Both the position numbers and the translations under genes were made by a program. Source: Verrucomicrobiota bacterium (GTDB lineage Bacteria; Verrucomicrobiota; Verrucomicrobiia; Limisphaerales; UBA11320). Taken from it: DNA of 64,000 nucleotides. Of this stretch, positions 10,562 through 19,853 are shown in pieces (position 1 is the stretch's first letter; every line of letters starts with the position of its first letter). The stretch lies in assembly GCA_016199985.1 (NCBI GenBank), contig JACQFQ010000019.1, positions 1-64,000 of the forward strand, written 5' to 3'. The notes below the pieces were generated by a model, which saw nothing but the letters and a program-made list of their open reading frames with translations, did no database searches and was not told the DNA's origin.

Positions 10562-13072
10562 ATGCGTCATATCACACCATTTCTCCTGCTCGCGCTGGGG
10601 CTGTCGCCATCGCTGCACGGGGCCACGTTCGTCAACAACCCCAGCTTTGAAAAGAACTACAACCCCGCCTTCCCTGGGTACAGCAGCATCAACGACTGGG
10701 GCGGCGGAAGCGGCGTCAACCAAGCCAATGGCCCCTTCCACAACGGAGGCACGCCGATCCCCGATCAGGCGCGCGTGGGATTCCAACAAGGAAGCGGCAG
10801 CCTGAGCCAAACCATCAGCGGGCTGACAGCCGGCCAGCTGTACTGGGCGCAATACTTCTATGACGCGCGAAACTGCTGCGGCGGCACCATTGACATCATC
10901 ACCAAGTTCGCGGACCAGAGCCTGGACCGTGTGCTGAATGTCAAGCCCAGCACCGGAGGGCAGCCCTACAAGTTCCGAAACGTGCCCTTCACGCCGCAAA
11001 GCGATTCGGGAGCCCTCGTTTTCACCACAGCGGCCTCCGGCGACGCCACCGCGTTGTTTGACGGCGTCAGCATCGTGGAGCGCGACGCGACGGATATCGT
11101 GATCATGAACCCGAGCTTCGAGGCCAGCGGCGATGTGGCGGATCCGGGATATGTTTTCAACACCGACGGCTCCATCAGCCAGCGGATCGCGGGTTGGGCG
11201 AGCGCCGGGAACGTCGGCATCAACGCGAGCGGACTGGGCGTCTTCGCCAACAACGGCGTCGCTCCGGACCAGGACCATGTGGCTTTCATTGAAGGCGCGG
11301 GATCCCTCAGCCAGGTCGTCAACAATCTGGCGGTGGGCAAGGAGTATACCTTCTCCTTCTCCGTGAACGCCCCGTCAGGCGGCGCCCCTCACGCCCGGGT
11401 CTCCATTGATGACACAACGCTCTTGGAAGGCGACGTGGCCGCCGTCGGGGACGCGGCCTACGCGCTGAAGACAGCCAAGTTCATCGCCGCTTCGCCCAGC
11501 GTGACTCTCAAGCTCGAGCAAACCGTGGACGGTCAGGTGCTGCTCCTCGACAATGTCCGCCTCCAGGGTGAGATCATCGTTCCGCTCGACTGCCTCAGCT
11601 TCTCGCCCAATTCAGCCGAGCTCGCGCCGGGTGAGACAGCGTCGTTCACGGTCACCATCGACCCGCGAGTCGTTGCCGCCGGCCCGGCCGTCATCGTCAT
11701 CCGCAGTTCCAATCTGGGATCCATGCGTCTCATCGGCGCGGGCGACGACGGAACCCTGCCTCTCACCTTCGCGCAAAAAGGCTCGGCCACCGCCTCGTTC
11801 TCGGTTCTCGCCATCAACAAGGGCGGGGCGCGAGTCGACGTCACCGACGCCGCCAAGCAATGCATTCAGAACGATGTCTCGGTCAATGTCGTGACCTCCT
11901 TCATCCGCAATCCGAGTTTCGAAGCGAACGCCCAACCGGGCGGCGTGGGCTACTCCCCCATCGTGGCGTGGCAGGCTGAAGGCAACACCGGGCTCAACAC
12001 GGGGGCCGGACCGTTCCATGACAACGGCAAGATCCCCGATCGCGCCCAGGTCGCCTTCCTCCAGGGCAGCTCGAAACTGCGGCAGACCGTCTATGCGCTC
12101 GAGGCCGGGAAGACCTACTGGCTCCAGTTCGCGTACAACGCCCGCAATTGCTGCGGCGGCACAATCGACATGTCGATCAACTGGAACGGAGCGGAAGTGA
12201 GCAAGATCACGGGCATCACCGCTGTGGGCAACGGGCCCTACAGCCTCTGGCAGGCCGAGATCACGCCCACCTCGAGCAGCGGCGTCCTGGAATTCGCCAC
12301 GCACGCGACCGGCGACGCCACAGCGTTGATCGATGGAGTGTCCCTGACCCTTGGGTCGCCTGACGAGATTCCCATCATGAATCGCAGCTTCGAGGCCTCG
12401 GGCTCGCCTGAAGGCGTCGGCTACATCCAACCCTTCCAAATTGGCGGCTGGACCGCGGCAGGGGGCTACGGCGTGAACGTCACAGGCGTCGGGCCCTTCA
12501 CGGACAACGGCAGCGGCCCTGAACAGGATCGCGTGCTGTTCCTTCAAGGCGCGTCCTCGGTGACGCAGACCATCGGCGGGCTCAACCCCGGCGATGTCTA
12601 CACCCTCATGGCGTCGGTGAATTCCCGCAATTGCTGCACAGCCGGCCCCACCAAGATGGCCATCACCGTCGGAGCCGACCTGTCGATCACCGATGAGGAT
12701 GTCGCGCCCATCGGCGGCAACAAGCCGTACCGCCGCATCCGCGGAGTCTTCACCGCGAGCGACACCACCGCGGTCCTGAAAATCGCCCACACGCCTCCAG
12801 GGGGCGATCACTCGCTGCTGGTCGACCAGGTGCGGATCTTCAAGGGCGACGTGCCCCTGCCCGTCAGCCTCGGCGGAGCCGTGGATGGAAGCGGCAATGT
12901 GGTTGTCACATGGCCGGCCGCTGACACCGAGGGCATGACCCTCCAGACCGGGCCAACTCCGGACGGCCCTTGGACTGACGACACCGCGCCCGTTGTGGTG
13001 GACGGCGACAGCAACACAGCGGTTGTCGACTTCGGCTCCGCCGCCAAGTTCTACCGCCTGATCACCAAGTAA
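10562..13072 (+). CDS. Secreted protein with four carbohydrate-binding-like repeats
   Basis: 836 aa from the ATG at 10562, which places a signal peptide ('FLLLALGLSPSLHG') at the N-terminus. The mature chain has four related units of about 130-190 residues, each starting with 'NPSFE' or 'NRSFE', followed by a 'GW..GG/GN.G.N' stretch, 'F.DNG..PD..QVAFLQG' and 'LSQ...GL..G..Y'. Three of the units contain a vicinal 'NCC' motif ('ARNCCGGTID' or 'SRNCCTAGP'). This layout resembles DUF642-like or galactose-binding jelly-roll domains of surface proteins. A linker (about residues 340-440) looks like a Calx-beta/Ig-type domain. An extracellular adhesive or carbohydrate-binding role is likely but unproven. 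It ends at a strong terminator. Confidence 0.75.
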   Translation: MRHITPFLLLALGLSPSLHGATFVNNPSFEKNYNPAFPGYSSINDWGGGSGVNQANGPFHNGGTPIPDQARVGFQQGSGSLSQTISGLTAGQLYWAQYFYDARNCCGGTIDIITKFADQSLDRVLNVKPSTGGQPYKFRNVPFTPQSDSGALVFTTAASGDATALFDGVSIVERDATDIVIMNPSFEASGDVADPGYVFNTDGSISQRIAGWASAGNVGINASGLGVFANNGVAPDQDHVAFIEGAGSLSQVVNNLAVGKEYTFSFSVNAPSGGAPHARVSIDDTTLLEGDVAAVGDAAYALKTAKFIAASPSVTLKLEQTVDGQVLLLDNVRLQGEIIVPLDCLSFSPNSAELAPGETASFTVTIDPRVVAAGPAVIVIRSSNLGSMRLIGAGDDGTLPLTFAQKGSATASFSVLAINKGGARVDVTDAAKQCIQNDVSVNVVTSFIRNPSFEANAQPGGVGYSPIVAWQAEGNTGLNTGAGPFHDNGKIPDRAQVAFLQGSSKLRQTVYALEAGKTYWLQFAYNARNCCGGTIDMSINWNGAEVSKITGITAVGNGPYSLWQAEITPTSSSGVLEFATHATGDATALIDGVSLTLGSPDEIPIMNRSFEASGSPEGVGYIQPFQIGGWTAAGGYGVNVTGVGPFTDNGSGPEQDRVLFLQGASSVTQTIGGLNPGDVYTLMASVNSRNCCTAGPTKMAITVGADLSITDEDVAPIGGNKPYRRIRGVFTASDTTAVLKIAHTPPGGDHSLLVDQVRIFKGDVPLPVSLGGAVDGSGNVVVTWPAADTEGMTLQTGPTPDGPWTDDTAPVVVDGDSNTAVVDFGSAAKFYRLITK

Positions 13073-13101
13073 TCACGCAACAGAAGCGTAGTTTGGGAAA
13101 C

Positions 13102-13132
13102 AAAGGGCCGGCTGAAAAGCCGGCCCTTTTTC
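13102..13132. terminator. Bidirectional rho-independent terminator
   Basis: A GC-rich stem (arms GGGCCGGCT and AGCCGGCCC) closes a small loop and is flanked by an A-run on the left and a T-run on the right. It lies between the rightward secreted-protein gene and leftward folK and can serve both. Confidence 0.9.
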
Positions 13133-13170
13133 TATTGGCGAGAAGAGTCCGGACGCCACGCGGTCCAGGC

Positions 13171-13659
13171 TCATCGACGCGGCTCGCTTCCGGCCCGCGA
13201 TTGAAGGCGTTCCAGAAATGTTCGAACGTTCAACCGCCTTCCGGGAAAAACCAGATCCGGCGCGACTTCGCAGAGCGGGCCCAGGACGAAGATTCTGGCA
13301 AGCGCGCGCGGATGAGGCAGGCGAAGCAGCGCGGAGTCCCGGCGCTCGCGTCCGAAGAGAATCAGGTCCAGATCCAACGGCCGGGGCTCGTTCAAAACCT
13401 TCTTCGGACGCCTTCCAAACTCGCGCTCCAACGCTTGCAGTTTTTTGAGGAGTGACTCCGGCGTTTCGTCCCGGAACGGCTCGAGCGCCACCACGGCATT
13501 GAGAAAGTCCGGGGAACCCGGAGGGCAGTCGACGGGCGCCGTGCTCCAGACGCTGGAGCATCGGAGCGGCGACGCGGACAGCTTTCGGAGACGTTTCACC
13601 GCCAGGGAGAGAACCGCGCGGGAGCGGCCCAGATTCGATCCGAGCGCCACGACCGCCAT
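13171..13659 (-). CDS. folK: 2-amino-4-hydroxy-6-hydroxymethyldihydropteridine pyrophosphokinase
   Basis: 162 aa, the usual HPPK length. It transfers pyrophosphate from ATP to hydroxymethyldihydropterin in folate synthesis, in the cytoplasm. Visible hallmarks are the N-terminal 'VALGSNLG', the substrate-loop region 'VWSTAPVDCPPGSPDFLNA' and the metal-binding 'RPLDLDLILFG', followed by 'HPRALAR'. An in-frame ATG at 13674 is an alternative start; 13659 is preferred because it gives the canonical short N-terminus and has a purine-rich stretch upstream. It is the last gene of a leftward group with dapB, 56 bp after the dapB stop. Confidence 0.93.
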   Translation of the reverse strand: MAVVALGSNLGRSRAVLSLAVKRLRKLSASPLRCSSVWSTAPVDCPPGSPDFLNAVVALEPFRDETPESLLKKLQALEREFGRRPKKVLNEPRPLDLDLILFGRERRDSALLRLPHPRALARIFVLGPLCEVAPDLVFPGRRLNVRTFLERLQSRAGSEPRR

Positions 13660-13715
13660 GGACGAGACCCTCATCAATCAATGCCGTCGAAGCCGCGGAC
13701 GCCCGGCATCGGGCG

Positions 13716-14456
13716 TCACTTCAAGCCCAGGACGTCCTGCATGTCGTACAGGCCGGGCTTCTGCTTCACCGCCCAGGCGGCGGCCCGCAGCGCGCCATTG
13801 GCGAAGGTGTCGCGGCTCGAGGCCTTGTGGGTCAGTTCCACTCGTTCGCCGAGCGCGGCGTAGATCACGGTATGGTCGCCGACCACATCGCCGCCGCGCA
13901 GGGAGTGCATCCCGATCTCGCTGGACGTTCTCGCGCCGGTGATGCCCTCGCGGCCGTGGCGAAGGACCTCGGCGAGCTGCTGCTTTCGCACATCGGCGAG
14001 AATCTCGGCCAAGGTCGACGCGGTGCCGCTGGGGGCGTCCTTCTTGATCCGATGATGCATCTCGACAACCTCCAGATCGAAGCTCGGCCCGAGAATCTCG
14101 GTGGCCTTGCGCGTGAGCCAGAACAAGGTGTTCACGCCCGTGGAGTAATTCGACGCCCACACCATGGGAATCCGGCTCGCGTTCGCGCGGATCTCCGTCT
14201 TCTCAGAATCCGTGTGCCCGGTGGTGCCGATCACGATGGCCTTCCCCGCGGCGGCGCAGCACTTGACCGCGTTCGGTGTGACGGAATGGAAGCTGAAGTC
14301 GATGACGACGTCAGCCTGTCCGATGACGGCCTCGAGGGAATCGCCCTCGTCCACCTGGCCGACCACGCTCAACTCGCCCATCTTGGCGGCGCAGCGCAGG
14401 AGCGCCTGCCCCATCTGGCCTTTATATCCGAGGATGATGACGCGGATCGGACTCAC
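13716..14456 (-). CDS. dapB: 4-hydroxy-tetrahydrodipicolinate reductase
   Basis: 246 aa. It reduces hydroxy-tetrahydrodipicolinate with NAD(P)H in the diaminopimelate/lysine pathway. It has an N-terminal Rossmann nucleotide-binding loop ('GYKGQMG'), the 'IGTTGH' segment and the catalytic signature 'HHRIKKDAPSGTA'. The start is a GTG that overlaps the dapA stop (GTGTGA), which indicates translational coupling. The upstream extension of the frame lies inside dapA and is not real. It works directly after DapA. Confidence 0.95.
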   Translation of the reverse strand: MSPIRVIILGYKGQMGQALLRCAAKMGELSVVGQVDEGDSLEAVIGQADVVIDFSFHSVTPNAVKCCAAAGKAIVIGTTGHTDSEKTEIRANASRIPMVWASNYSTGVNTLFWLTRKATEILGPSFDLEVVEMHHRIKKDAPSGTASTLAEILADVRKQQLAEVLRHGREGITGARTSSEIGMHSLRGGDVVGDHTVIYAALGERVELTHKASSRDTFANGALRAAAWAVKQKPGLYDMQDVLGLK

Positions 14457-15379
14457 ACGCGCTCCTTCCTCTTGTTCAACCCGCCCTTCAGCACGCCGCA
14501 GTCGCGGAGCGTTTTCTCCAGCCGCGCCTGATTCTTTGCCGTCATGCGCGTCAGGGGCAGCCGGCAGCTGTCCTCGGCCAGGCCCATCATCGACAGGGCC
14601 GCCTTCACCGGCGCCGGATTGGTTTCGATGAAGAGGTCCTTGAAGAGAGCGTAGTAGCGGGCGTGGAGGGCCCGAGCCGCCTCCAGCTTGCCGGATCGAA
14701 ACGCACGGACCATTTGGCTGACCTCCCGCGGGATAACGTTGGACGCAACGCTCACGACGCCGTCCGCGCCGACGGACATGAACGGGAGCGTGAGGGAGTC
14801 GTCGCCGCAAAGGATGTCAAACTTCTCGCCCAGTTCCGCGCGCAGCTGGCTGACACGATCTGGATTGCCGCCGGCTTCCTTGATGCCAACGATGTTCACG
14901 CTGTCCTGCGCCAGGCGATGAACGGTCTCGACGGCGATCTCGATCCCGCATCGACCCGGAATGCTGTAGAGAACGATCGGCAGCTTCGTCGCCCGGGCGA
15001 TCGCGTGGAAGTGCTGGAAGAGCCCTTCCTGCGTCGGCTTGTTGTAATAAGGCGCGACCTGCAAGGACGCGTCCACGCCCGCTTCCTCGGCGGCCTTCGT
15101 CAAGTAGATCGCCTCCGACGTGGAGTTCCCTCCCGTGCCCGCCATGACCTTCAGCTTCCCATCCGCAAACTCGACCGACTTGCGGATGATCTCGATATGC
15201 TCCTCGAAACTGACGGTGGGAGACTCGCCGGTCGTGCCCACGGGCACAATGCCGTCCACGCCTCCCTTGACCTGAAGATTCACGATCTTCTCAAGCGCCA
15301 GGTAATCGACCTTGCCGTTCTTGAACGGCGTGATGACGGCGGTGTAGACGCCTTTGAACATGGTTTGGGTGTTTCTCAT
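14453..15379 (-). CDS. dapA: 4-hydroxy-tetrahydrodipicolinate synthase
   Basis: 308 aa, normal for the family. It condenses pyruvate with aspartate semialdehyde, the committed step to diaminopimelate. Signatures are 'VGTTGESPTV' near residue 50, the catalytic tyrosine in 'LYSIPGRCG', and the Schiff-base lysine in 'IVGIKEAGGN'. The ATG at 15361 ('MFKGVYTAV') is an alternative start close to the usual N-terminus. It overlaps dapB by four bases and lies 31 bp after dapF, consistent with one dapF-dapA-dapB-folK transcript. Confidence 0.95.
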   Translation of the reverse strand: MRNTQTMFKGVYTAVITPFKNGKVDYLALEKIVNLQVKGGVDGIVPVGTTGESPTVSFEEHIEIIRKSVEFADGKLKVMAGTGGNSTSEAIYLTKAAEEAGVDASLQVAPYYNKPTQEGLFQHFHAIARATKLPIVLYSIPGRCGIEIAVETVHRLAQDSVNIVGIKEAGGNPDRVSQLRAELGEKFDILCGDDSLTLPFMSVGADGVVSVASNVIPREVSQMVRAFRSGKLEAARALHARYYALFKDLFIETNPAPVKAALSMMGLAEDSCRLPLTRMTAKNQARLEKTLRDCGVLKGGLNKRKERV

Positions 15380-15410
15380 GAGTGAAATGTCCGCGTAGCC
15401 TCAGGTCGCC

Positions 15411-16220
15411 CTAGATTTCGATCCGGCCTTGGAAAACAAAAACCGCGGGCCCGCTGAGGGTGACGTCGGTGAACTGGTCGTTTTCCTTGCGGAAGCTCAC
15501 CTCGAGCTCATCGCCGCCCTGGACCTGAACCTGGATCGGCGAAGGAAACTGATGAAGGCGGTGCGTCAGCAGCGCGGAGGCGGTGACGCCGGTTCCGCAG
15601 GCAAGCGTCTCGCCTTCGACGCCCCGCTCATAGGTGCGAACGCGGATCCTTCCCGGCCGGAGCACCTGGACAAAGTTCACGTTGGCGCCGCGGGGCTTGA
15701 AATGATCATGGTGGCGCAACTCGGCGCCCCACTGCCCTACCATCGCCTTGTCGGCGTCCGGCACGTAAACCACCGCGTGGGGCACTCCGGTGTTCAAGGA
15801 GTGGACGGCCACCTTGCCGGCGCTGATCACGACGGATTCCTCCAGCCGCTGATCCTTTGGGGGCGTAAGACTGACGGTGACGCGTTCGCCCTGGAACGTT
15901 GCGGTAATCACCCCGGCGCCGGTCTCGAAGGAGAAGCGGTCCTTGGCTCCCACGACACGCTGGATGAATCGAGCGAAGCAACGGGCGCCGTTGCCGCACA
16001 TGTCGGCGACGCTCCCATCGCTGTTGTAGAACTCCCAGGCCCAGTCCGCGCGGCCGGATCGGCAGGGGATGAGCATGAGCAATCCGTCGGCGCCAACGCC
16101 CCGCTGGCGGTGGCAAAGCCTCACGACCTGATCGGGCGTCAGCCGGACCGACCCCGACCGATTGTCGATCAGCACGAAGTCGTTCCCAGCGCCGTTCATT
16201 TTGGTGAACTCCAGAACCAT
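15411..16220 (-). CDS. dapF: Diaminopimelate epimerase
   Basis: 269 aa. It interconverts LL- and meso-diaminopimelate, supplying peptidoglycan and lysine synthesis. Both catalytic cysteines are visible: 'ADMCGNGARC' near residue 75 and 'LACGTGVTASAL' near residue 208. The N-terminal 'FTKMNGAGNDFVLIDN' is the family opening. It is the first gene of the leftward dap group. Confidence 0.95.
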   Translation of the reverse strand: MVLEFTKMNGAGNDFVLIDNRSGSVRLTPDQVVRLCHRQRGVGADGLLMLIPCRSGRADWAWEFYNSDGSVADMCGNGARCFARFIQRVVGAKDRFSFETGAGVITATFQGERVTVSLTPPKDQRLEESVVISAGKVAVHSLNTGVPHAVVYVPDADKAMVGQWGAELRHHDHFKPRGANVNFVQVLRPGRIRVRTYERGVEGETLACGTGVTASALLTHRLHQFPSPIQVQVQGGDELEVSFRKENDQFTDVTLSGPAVFVFQGRIEI

Positions 16221-16441
16221 TGGCCGAAACTAAACATTTGGAGAAGACGGGCCAATAGTAAATTGCGATCCACGGAAAGCTCGTGGCTGAAAGCTCCGGG
16301 GCTTCGACTCCGGACCGGCATCCGTTGCGTCGCTGCCCGTATCCTCCTTTCGTAGGATACCCTCGCAAGGCCTGGTCTCCATACTCGTCGCGCCTCACGA
16401 GTCCTTCCGCCGTCCCGATGGAAGGCACGCGTGACGCCTCC

Positions 16442-18742
16442 ATGAAACGCCACCAGAACCCGGGCTTCTCCAGAGCGATCGCGAGCGCGGCTCTCCTCCT
16501 GGCATTCTCGGGAGGGCGGTCGGAGGCGGCCGATCCTCCCCTCTCGGGATGGGCGTTGACGAATGTGGCGCAGGTCAATCAGGTCCTTTCCGATCCCACG
16601 CAAACCAACGCTCTTCGGGCGCGATTCACCGGCGTTGTGATCTACGCCGATCGATCCCAAACCTGCGTCCAGGAGGGGGCGGCGGGCGCCATCATCCAAT
16701 GGCCGGCTCGCATGCCCATCCCCCATTTGGGCGATCGGCTTCAGGTCAGCGCGCTCGTCCGGTTCGTCTCGATCGATCCGCTCGTCGGTATCGTCGCTCC
16801 GGACGCCGTGGAGAACCTGGGGCCTGGCGTCCTACCGAAGCCGGCCACGCCGAAGGCTCCGGAGACCCTCTTTGGAAAACTTCATGCGCGCTGGGTCGAG
16901 GTCGAGGGCGTCGTCATGCAGGCCCAGATCGAGGACGGCGTGCAACTCCATGTCACGGACAGCACCGGCTGGACTGTCGCCACCATCATGAACTGGCCAA
17001 GCGCCTGGGCGCCGACCTACTCCTGGGGGGCGCGGGTGAGACTGCGAGGCGCGGTGATCGGCAGAGGCCAAACGGCTTTTCGCATGATTTCGCCAGAGCA
17101 AATCACGGTGATCACGCCCGGGCTTGCCGAGCTGTTCGCAGCTCCACTCCTCGCCGGCGACGCGCTGAAGGCCCTGTCCTCGCCGACGCCCGAGCGCCGG
17201 CGGGTTCGCGCCACAGTGGTGGGACGCCATGACGAGTTCCTCTACCTGCGCTCGGGCGATGTCGCGTTTCGCGCCAACCTGCTCGCGCCCTGGCTCCCGG
17301 CGGCCGCGGATCCGCTGCGGCTCGAGCTCATCGCGCCTTTGCCTCCCGACCTGAGCCCGGGCGACGCGGTTGATGTCGTGGGATCCCCTCTTCGAGTGGA
17401 CCCTTACATCGCGCTCAGCTTCTGCTCGCTCCGAAAGCTCGGAAGCAACACGCCCGTTGAAGCGCAGTCGGTCCCCGCGGCCAACGTCGCGGCGGGCCTG
17501 TCGGCGAACGCCTCGGTCCGAACCCAGGGGGTCCTCCGCTCCCGCTCGCAGGAGCATGAGGGCGATCGCTTTTTGGAGACCCTGGAGCTCGAGGCGGATG
17601 GCGTCGCGTTTTTCGCGACGCTGGGGTCGCGACGCGGAGGGGAGCTGGCCGGCGTTCCCGTGGGCGATCTCCTCGAGATGTCCGGAATCGTGACCCCCAC
17701 CGACTCGAAGCCCGCCTACGTCCTGGCGCTGCCTTCGCGAGCATCGCTGCGATCGTTGGGCGTCGCGCCGAGCACGACGCGGGAGAGAAACCTCCGGTGG
17801 GCGGTCATTGTTTTGGGCGTCGCGGGGATCGCGGGGATCTGGATCGCATGGCTGGGTCGCAATCTGAGGCGGGTGCGCGAACTCGCGGCGGAGCGGGCTC
17901 GGGCCGAGGCCGCTGTCCGCGAGCTCAACGTGACCTTGGAGAGGCGCGTCCAGGAACGAACGGCGGCGCTTGCCTCCGCGAACGAGCGGCTCAACGCGGA
18001 GGCCGCCGAGCGCGAGAAGGCCCGCGTCGAGATCAGTCGGGCCCTCTCCGTCGAGCGCGATATGAACGAGCTGAAGACCCGCTTCGTGTCGATGGTCTCG
18101 CACGAGTTCCGAACGCCGCTCGGGATCACCATGTCCGCGGTGGAGCTGCTCCGGCATCACCTGCCCCTTCTCGACGACGCGAAGCGCCAGGAGCTCTTCA
18201 ACGACATTTTCGCCTCCACGCGACACATGGCTGGACTGATGGAACAGGTGCTGCTGCTCGGGCGCGTCGAGGCCGGGAAGCTGGCCTACCGGCCCGCGCC
18301 GCTCGATCTGACGGCGGTGTGCGAGCGGCTTATCGACGAGTCCCACTCGGCCACCAGCCGTCGATGCCCCATCCGGATGGCCCCGCCAGGGCATTTGGGA
18401 GAGGCGTGCGCCGATGAATCCCTTCTCCGGCACATCTTCTCGAATCTCTTCTCCAACGCGGTGAAATACTCGGCCGCCGGCGAGCCCGTGGATTTTTCGG
18501 TGAGGCGGGAAGGATCCAACGCGGTGTTCACTGTCCGGGACTCCGGCATCGGAATCCCGGAGGCGGATCTTCCCAAGCTGTTTCAGGCCTTCCATCGCGC
18601 CGGCAACGTCGGCGACACCGCGGGAACAGGCCTCGGCCTCGTGATCGTCAAGCGATGCGTGGACCTCCACAACGGCCGACTGGAGATTCGCTCCGCTCCC
18701 GGGCAGGGAACGACCTTCACCGTCGTGCTGCCCGTGTTTTGA
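16442..18742 (+). CDS. Membrane sensor histidine kinase with large periplasmic domain
   Basis: 766 aa from the ATG at 16442, which starts a signal-peptide-like N-terminus ('RAIASAALLLAF'). Residues of about 30-445 form a predicted periplasmic region with OB-like beta-rich segments of unknown ligand. One transmembrane helix lies near 450-471, then a coiled-coil linker. The HisKA domain has the phospho-acceptor 'SMVSHEFRTPLG' (His554), and the HATPase domain has N box 'NLFSNAVKYS', G1 'DSGIGIPE' and G2 'GTGLGLVIVKR'. No receiver domain is fused and no response regulator is adjacent, so its partner must be elsewhere. Confidence 0.88.
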   Translation: MKRHQNPGFSRAIASAALLLAFSGGRSEAADPPLSGWALTNVAQVNQVLSDPTQTNALRARFTGVVIYADRSQTCVQEGAAGAIIQWPARMPIPHLGDRLQVSALVRFVSIDPLVGIVAPDAVENLGPGVLPKPATPKAPETLFGKLHARWVEVEGVVMQAQIEDGVQLHVTDSTGWTVATIMNWPSAWAPTYSWGARVRLRGAVIGRGQTAFRMISPEQITVITPGLAELFAAPLLAGDALKALSSPTPERRRVRATVVGRHDEFLYLRSGDVAFRANLLAPWLPAAADPLRLELIAPLPPDLSPGDAVDVVGSPLRVDPYIALSFCSLRKLGSNTPVEAQSVPAANVAAGLSANASVRTQGVLRSRSQEHEGDRFLETLELEADGVAFFATLGSRRGGELAGVPVGDLLEMSGIVTPTDSKPAYVLALPSRASLRSLGVAPSTTRERNLRWAVIVLGVAGIAGIWIAWLGRNLRRVRELAAERARAEAAVRELNVTLERRVQERTAALASANERLNAEAAEREKARVEISRALSVERDMNELKTRFVSMVSHEFRTPLGITMSAVELLRHHLPLLDDAKRQELFNDIFASTRHMAGLMEQVLLLGRVEAGKLAYRPAPLDLTAVCERLIDESHSATSRRCPIRMAPPGHLGEACADESLLRHIFSNLFSNAVKYSAAGEPVDFSVRREGSNAVFTVRDSGIGIPEADLPKLFQAFHRAGNVGDTAGTGLGLVIVKRCVDLHNGRLEIRSAPGQGTTFTVVLPVF

Positions 18743-18857
18743 CGCGGATCACGACGCCCTTCAACACGCCCGCGCGCAATCCGACAGCCTGCTGGCGCGT
18801 CCCTCTTCAGCCCTCGACAAATCGCCGCCCGGTGAAGGACTCTCGCCATGTCGCCGC

Positions 18858-19838
18858 ATGACCTCCCTGTCTCAAAAGCAAATCGCGCTCCTGAGCGCGG
18901 GCCTCGGCGTGCTCTACGGAATCTTCGCCCGGTTGGTCTTCGGCCTCTCCACAACGCAGGCGTGGTTCCACATCATGAGCTTCACCTTCATTCTCGGGGT
19001 CCCTGTCTCCCTGGGATTCATCGTGGTCTGGTTCGCCGATCCGCGGCGACAACGCTATTCGTGGCTGATGAAGTTGTTTCTGCCTTGGAGCGCGGCCGTG
19101 ATCTTTCTCGTTGCCTGCCTGGTCATCGCCTGGGAAGGGCTCATTTGCGTCGTTCTGTGGTTGCCGCTCGCCTTGGTCCTCTCCTCGGTGGGCGCCGGCT
19201 TGGCGATGATTCTCCAGCTCCTCCTGCCCACGGATCGTTCGAAGAATCTCTGCGTCGCAATAGTCGCCTGCGCGCCGTTTTTCAGCGCGCCGATCGAATC
19301 GCTCCACGCCTCGCCGCGACAGCTGAGGACGGTGCGAACGGACATAGTGATCGACGCCTCGGCGGAGAAGGTCTGGGAGCAGATTCGCTCCGTGCCTCGC
19401 ATCCAGCCGCGCGAACAGTCCTGGTCGATGAGCCATGCCTTGGGATTTCCGCTGCCGGTCGAGGCGACGATCGAGGGACAAGGCGTCGGCGCCGTTCGCC
19501 ACGCGCGATTTGAAGGAGGCGTCCTCTTCATCGAAACGATCACCGAATGGCAGGCGCCCAGGAAGCTCGCGTTCTCCATTGTCGCCGACACCGCGCGCAT
19601 CCCGCCGACCACCTTCGACGAGCACGTGACCATAGGCGGAGATTACTTCGACGTTCTCCGGGGGGCCTACGAGATTGAGCCGCTCGGTCCCGAGCGCGTT
19701 CGGCTCCATCTGTCCAGCGTTCAGCGCCTGTCGACCGGCTTCAACTTTTACGCGGGGCTATGGACGGAGTGGCTGATGGGGGACCTCCAACGATACATTC
19801 TCAGGATCATCCGCTCGCGCTGCGAAGGGCGGGGATAG
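18858..19838 (+). CDS. Membrane protein with C-terminal SRPBCC/START-like domain
   Basis: 326 aa. Residues 1-165 contain four or five hydrophobic helices. From about residue 158 ('TVRTDIVIDASAEKVWEQI') a typical SRPBCC polyketide cyclase/START-like fold begins: 'EGGVLFIETITEWQAPRKL' and the C-terminal helix 'LWTEWLMGDLQRYIL'. Such domains bind hydrophobic ligands; the fusion to membrane helices suggests lipid-linked ligands, but this is inference. It lies 115 bp after the kinase and converges with the TPR gene. Confidence 0.7.
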   Translation: MTSLSQKQIALLSAGLGVLYGIFARLVFGLSTTQAWFHIMSFTFILGVPVSLGFIVVWFADPRRQRYSWLMKLFLPWSAAVIFLVACLVIAWEGLICVVLWLPLALVLSSVGAGLAMILQLLLPTDRSKNLCVAIVACAPFFSAPIESLHASPRQLRTVRTDIVIDASAEKVWEQIRSVPRIQPREQSWSMSHALGFPLPVEATIEGQGVGAVRHARFEGGVLFIETITEWQAPRKLAFSIVADTARIPPTTFDEHVTIGGDYFDVLRGAYEIEPLGPERVRLHLSSVQRLSTGFNFYAGLWTEWLMGDLQRYILRIIRSRCEGRG

Positions 19839-19853
19839 TCGCGCCTTCTTTCC

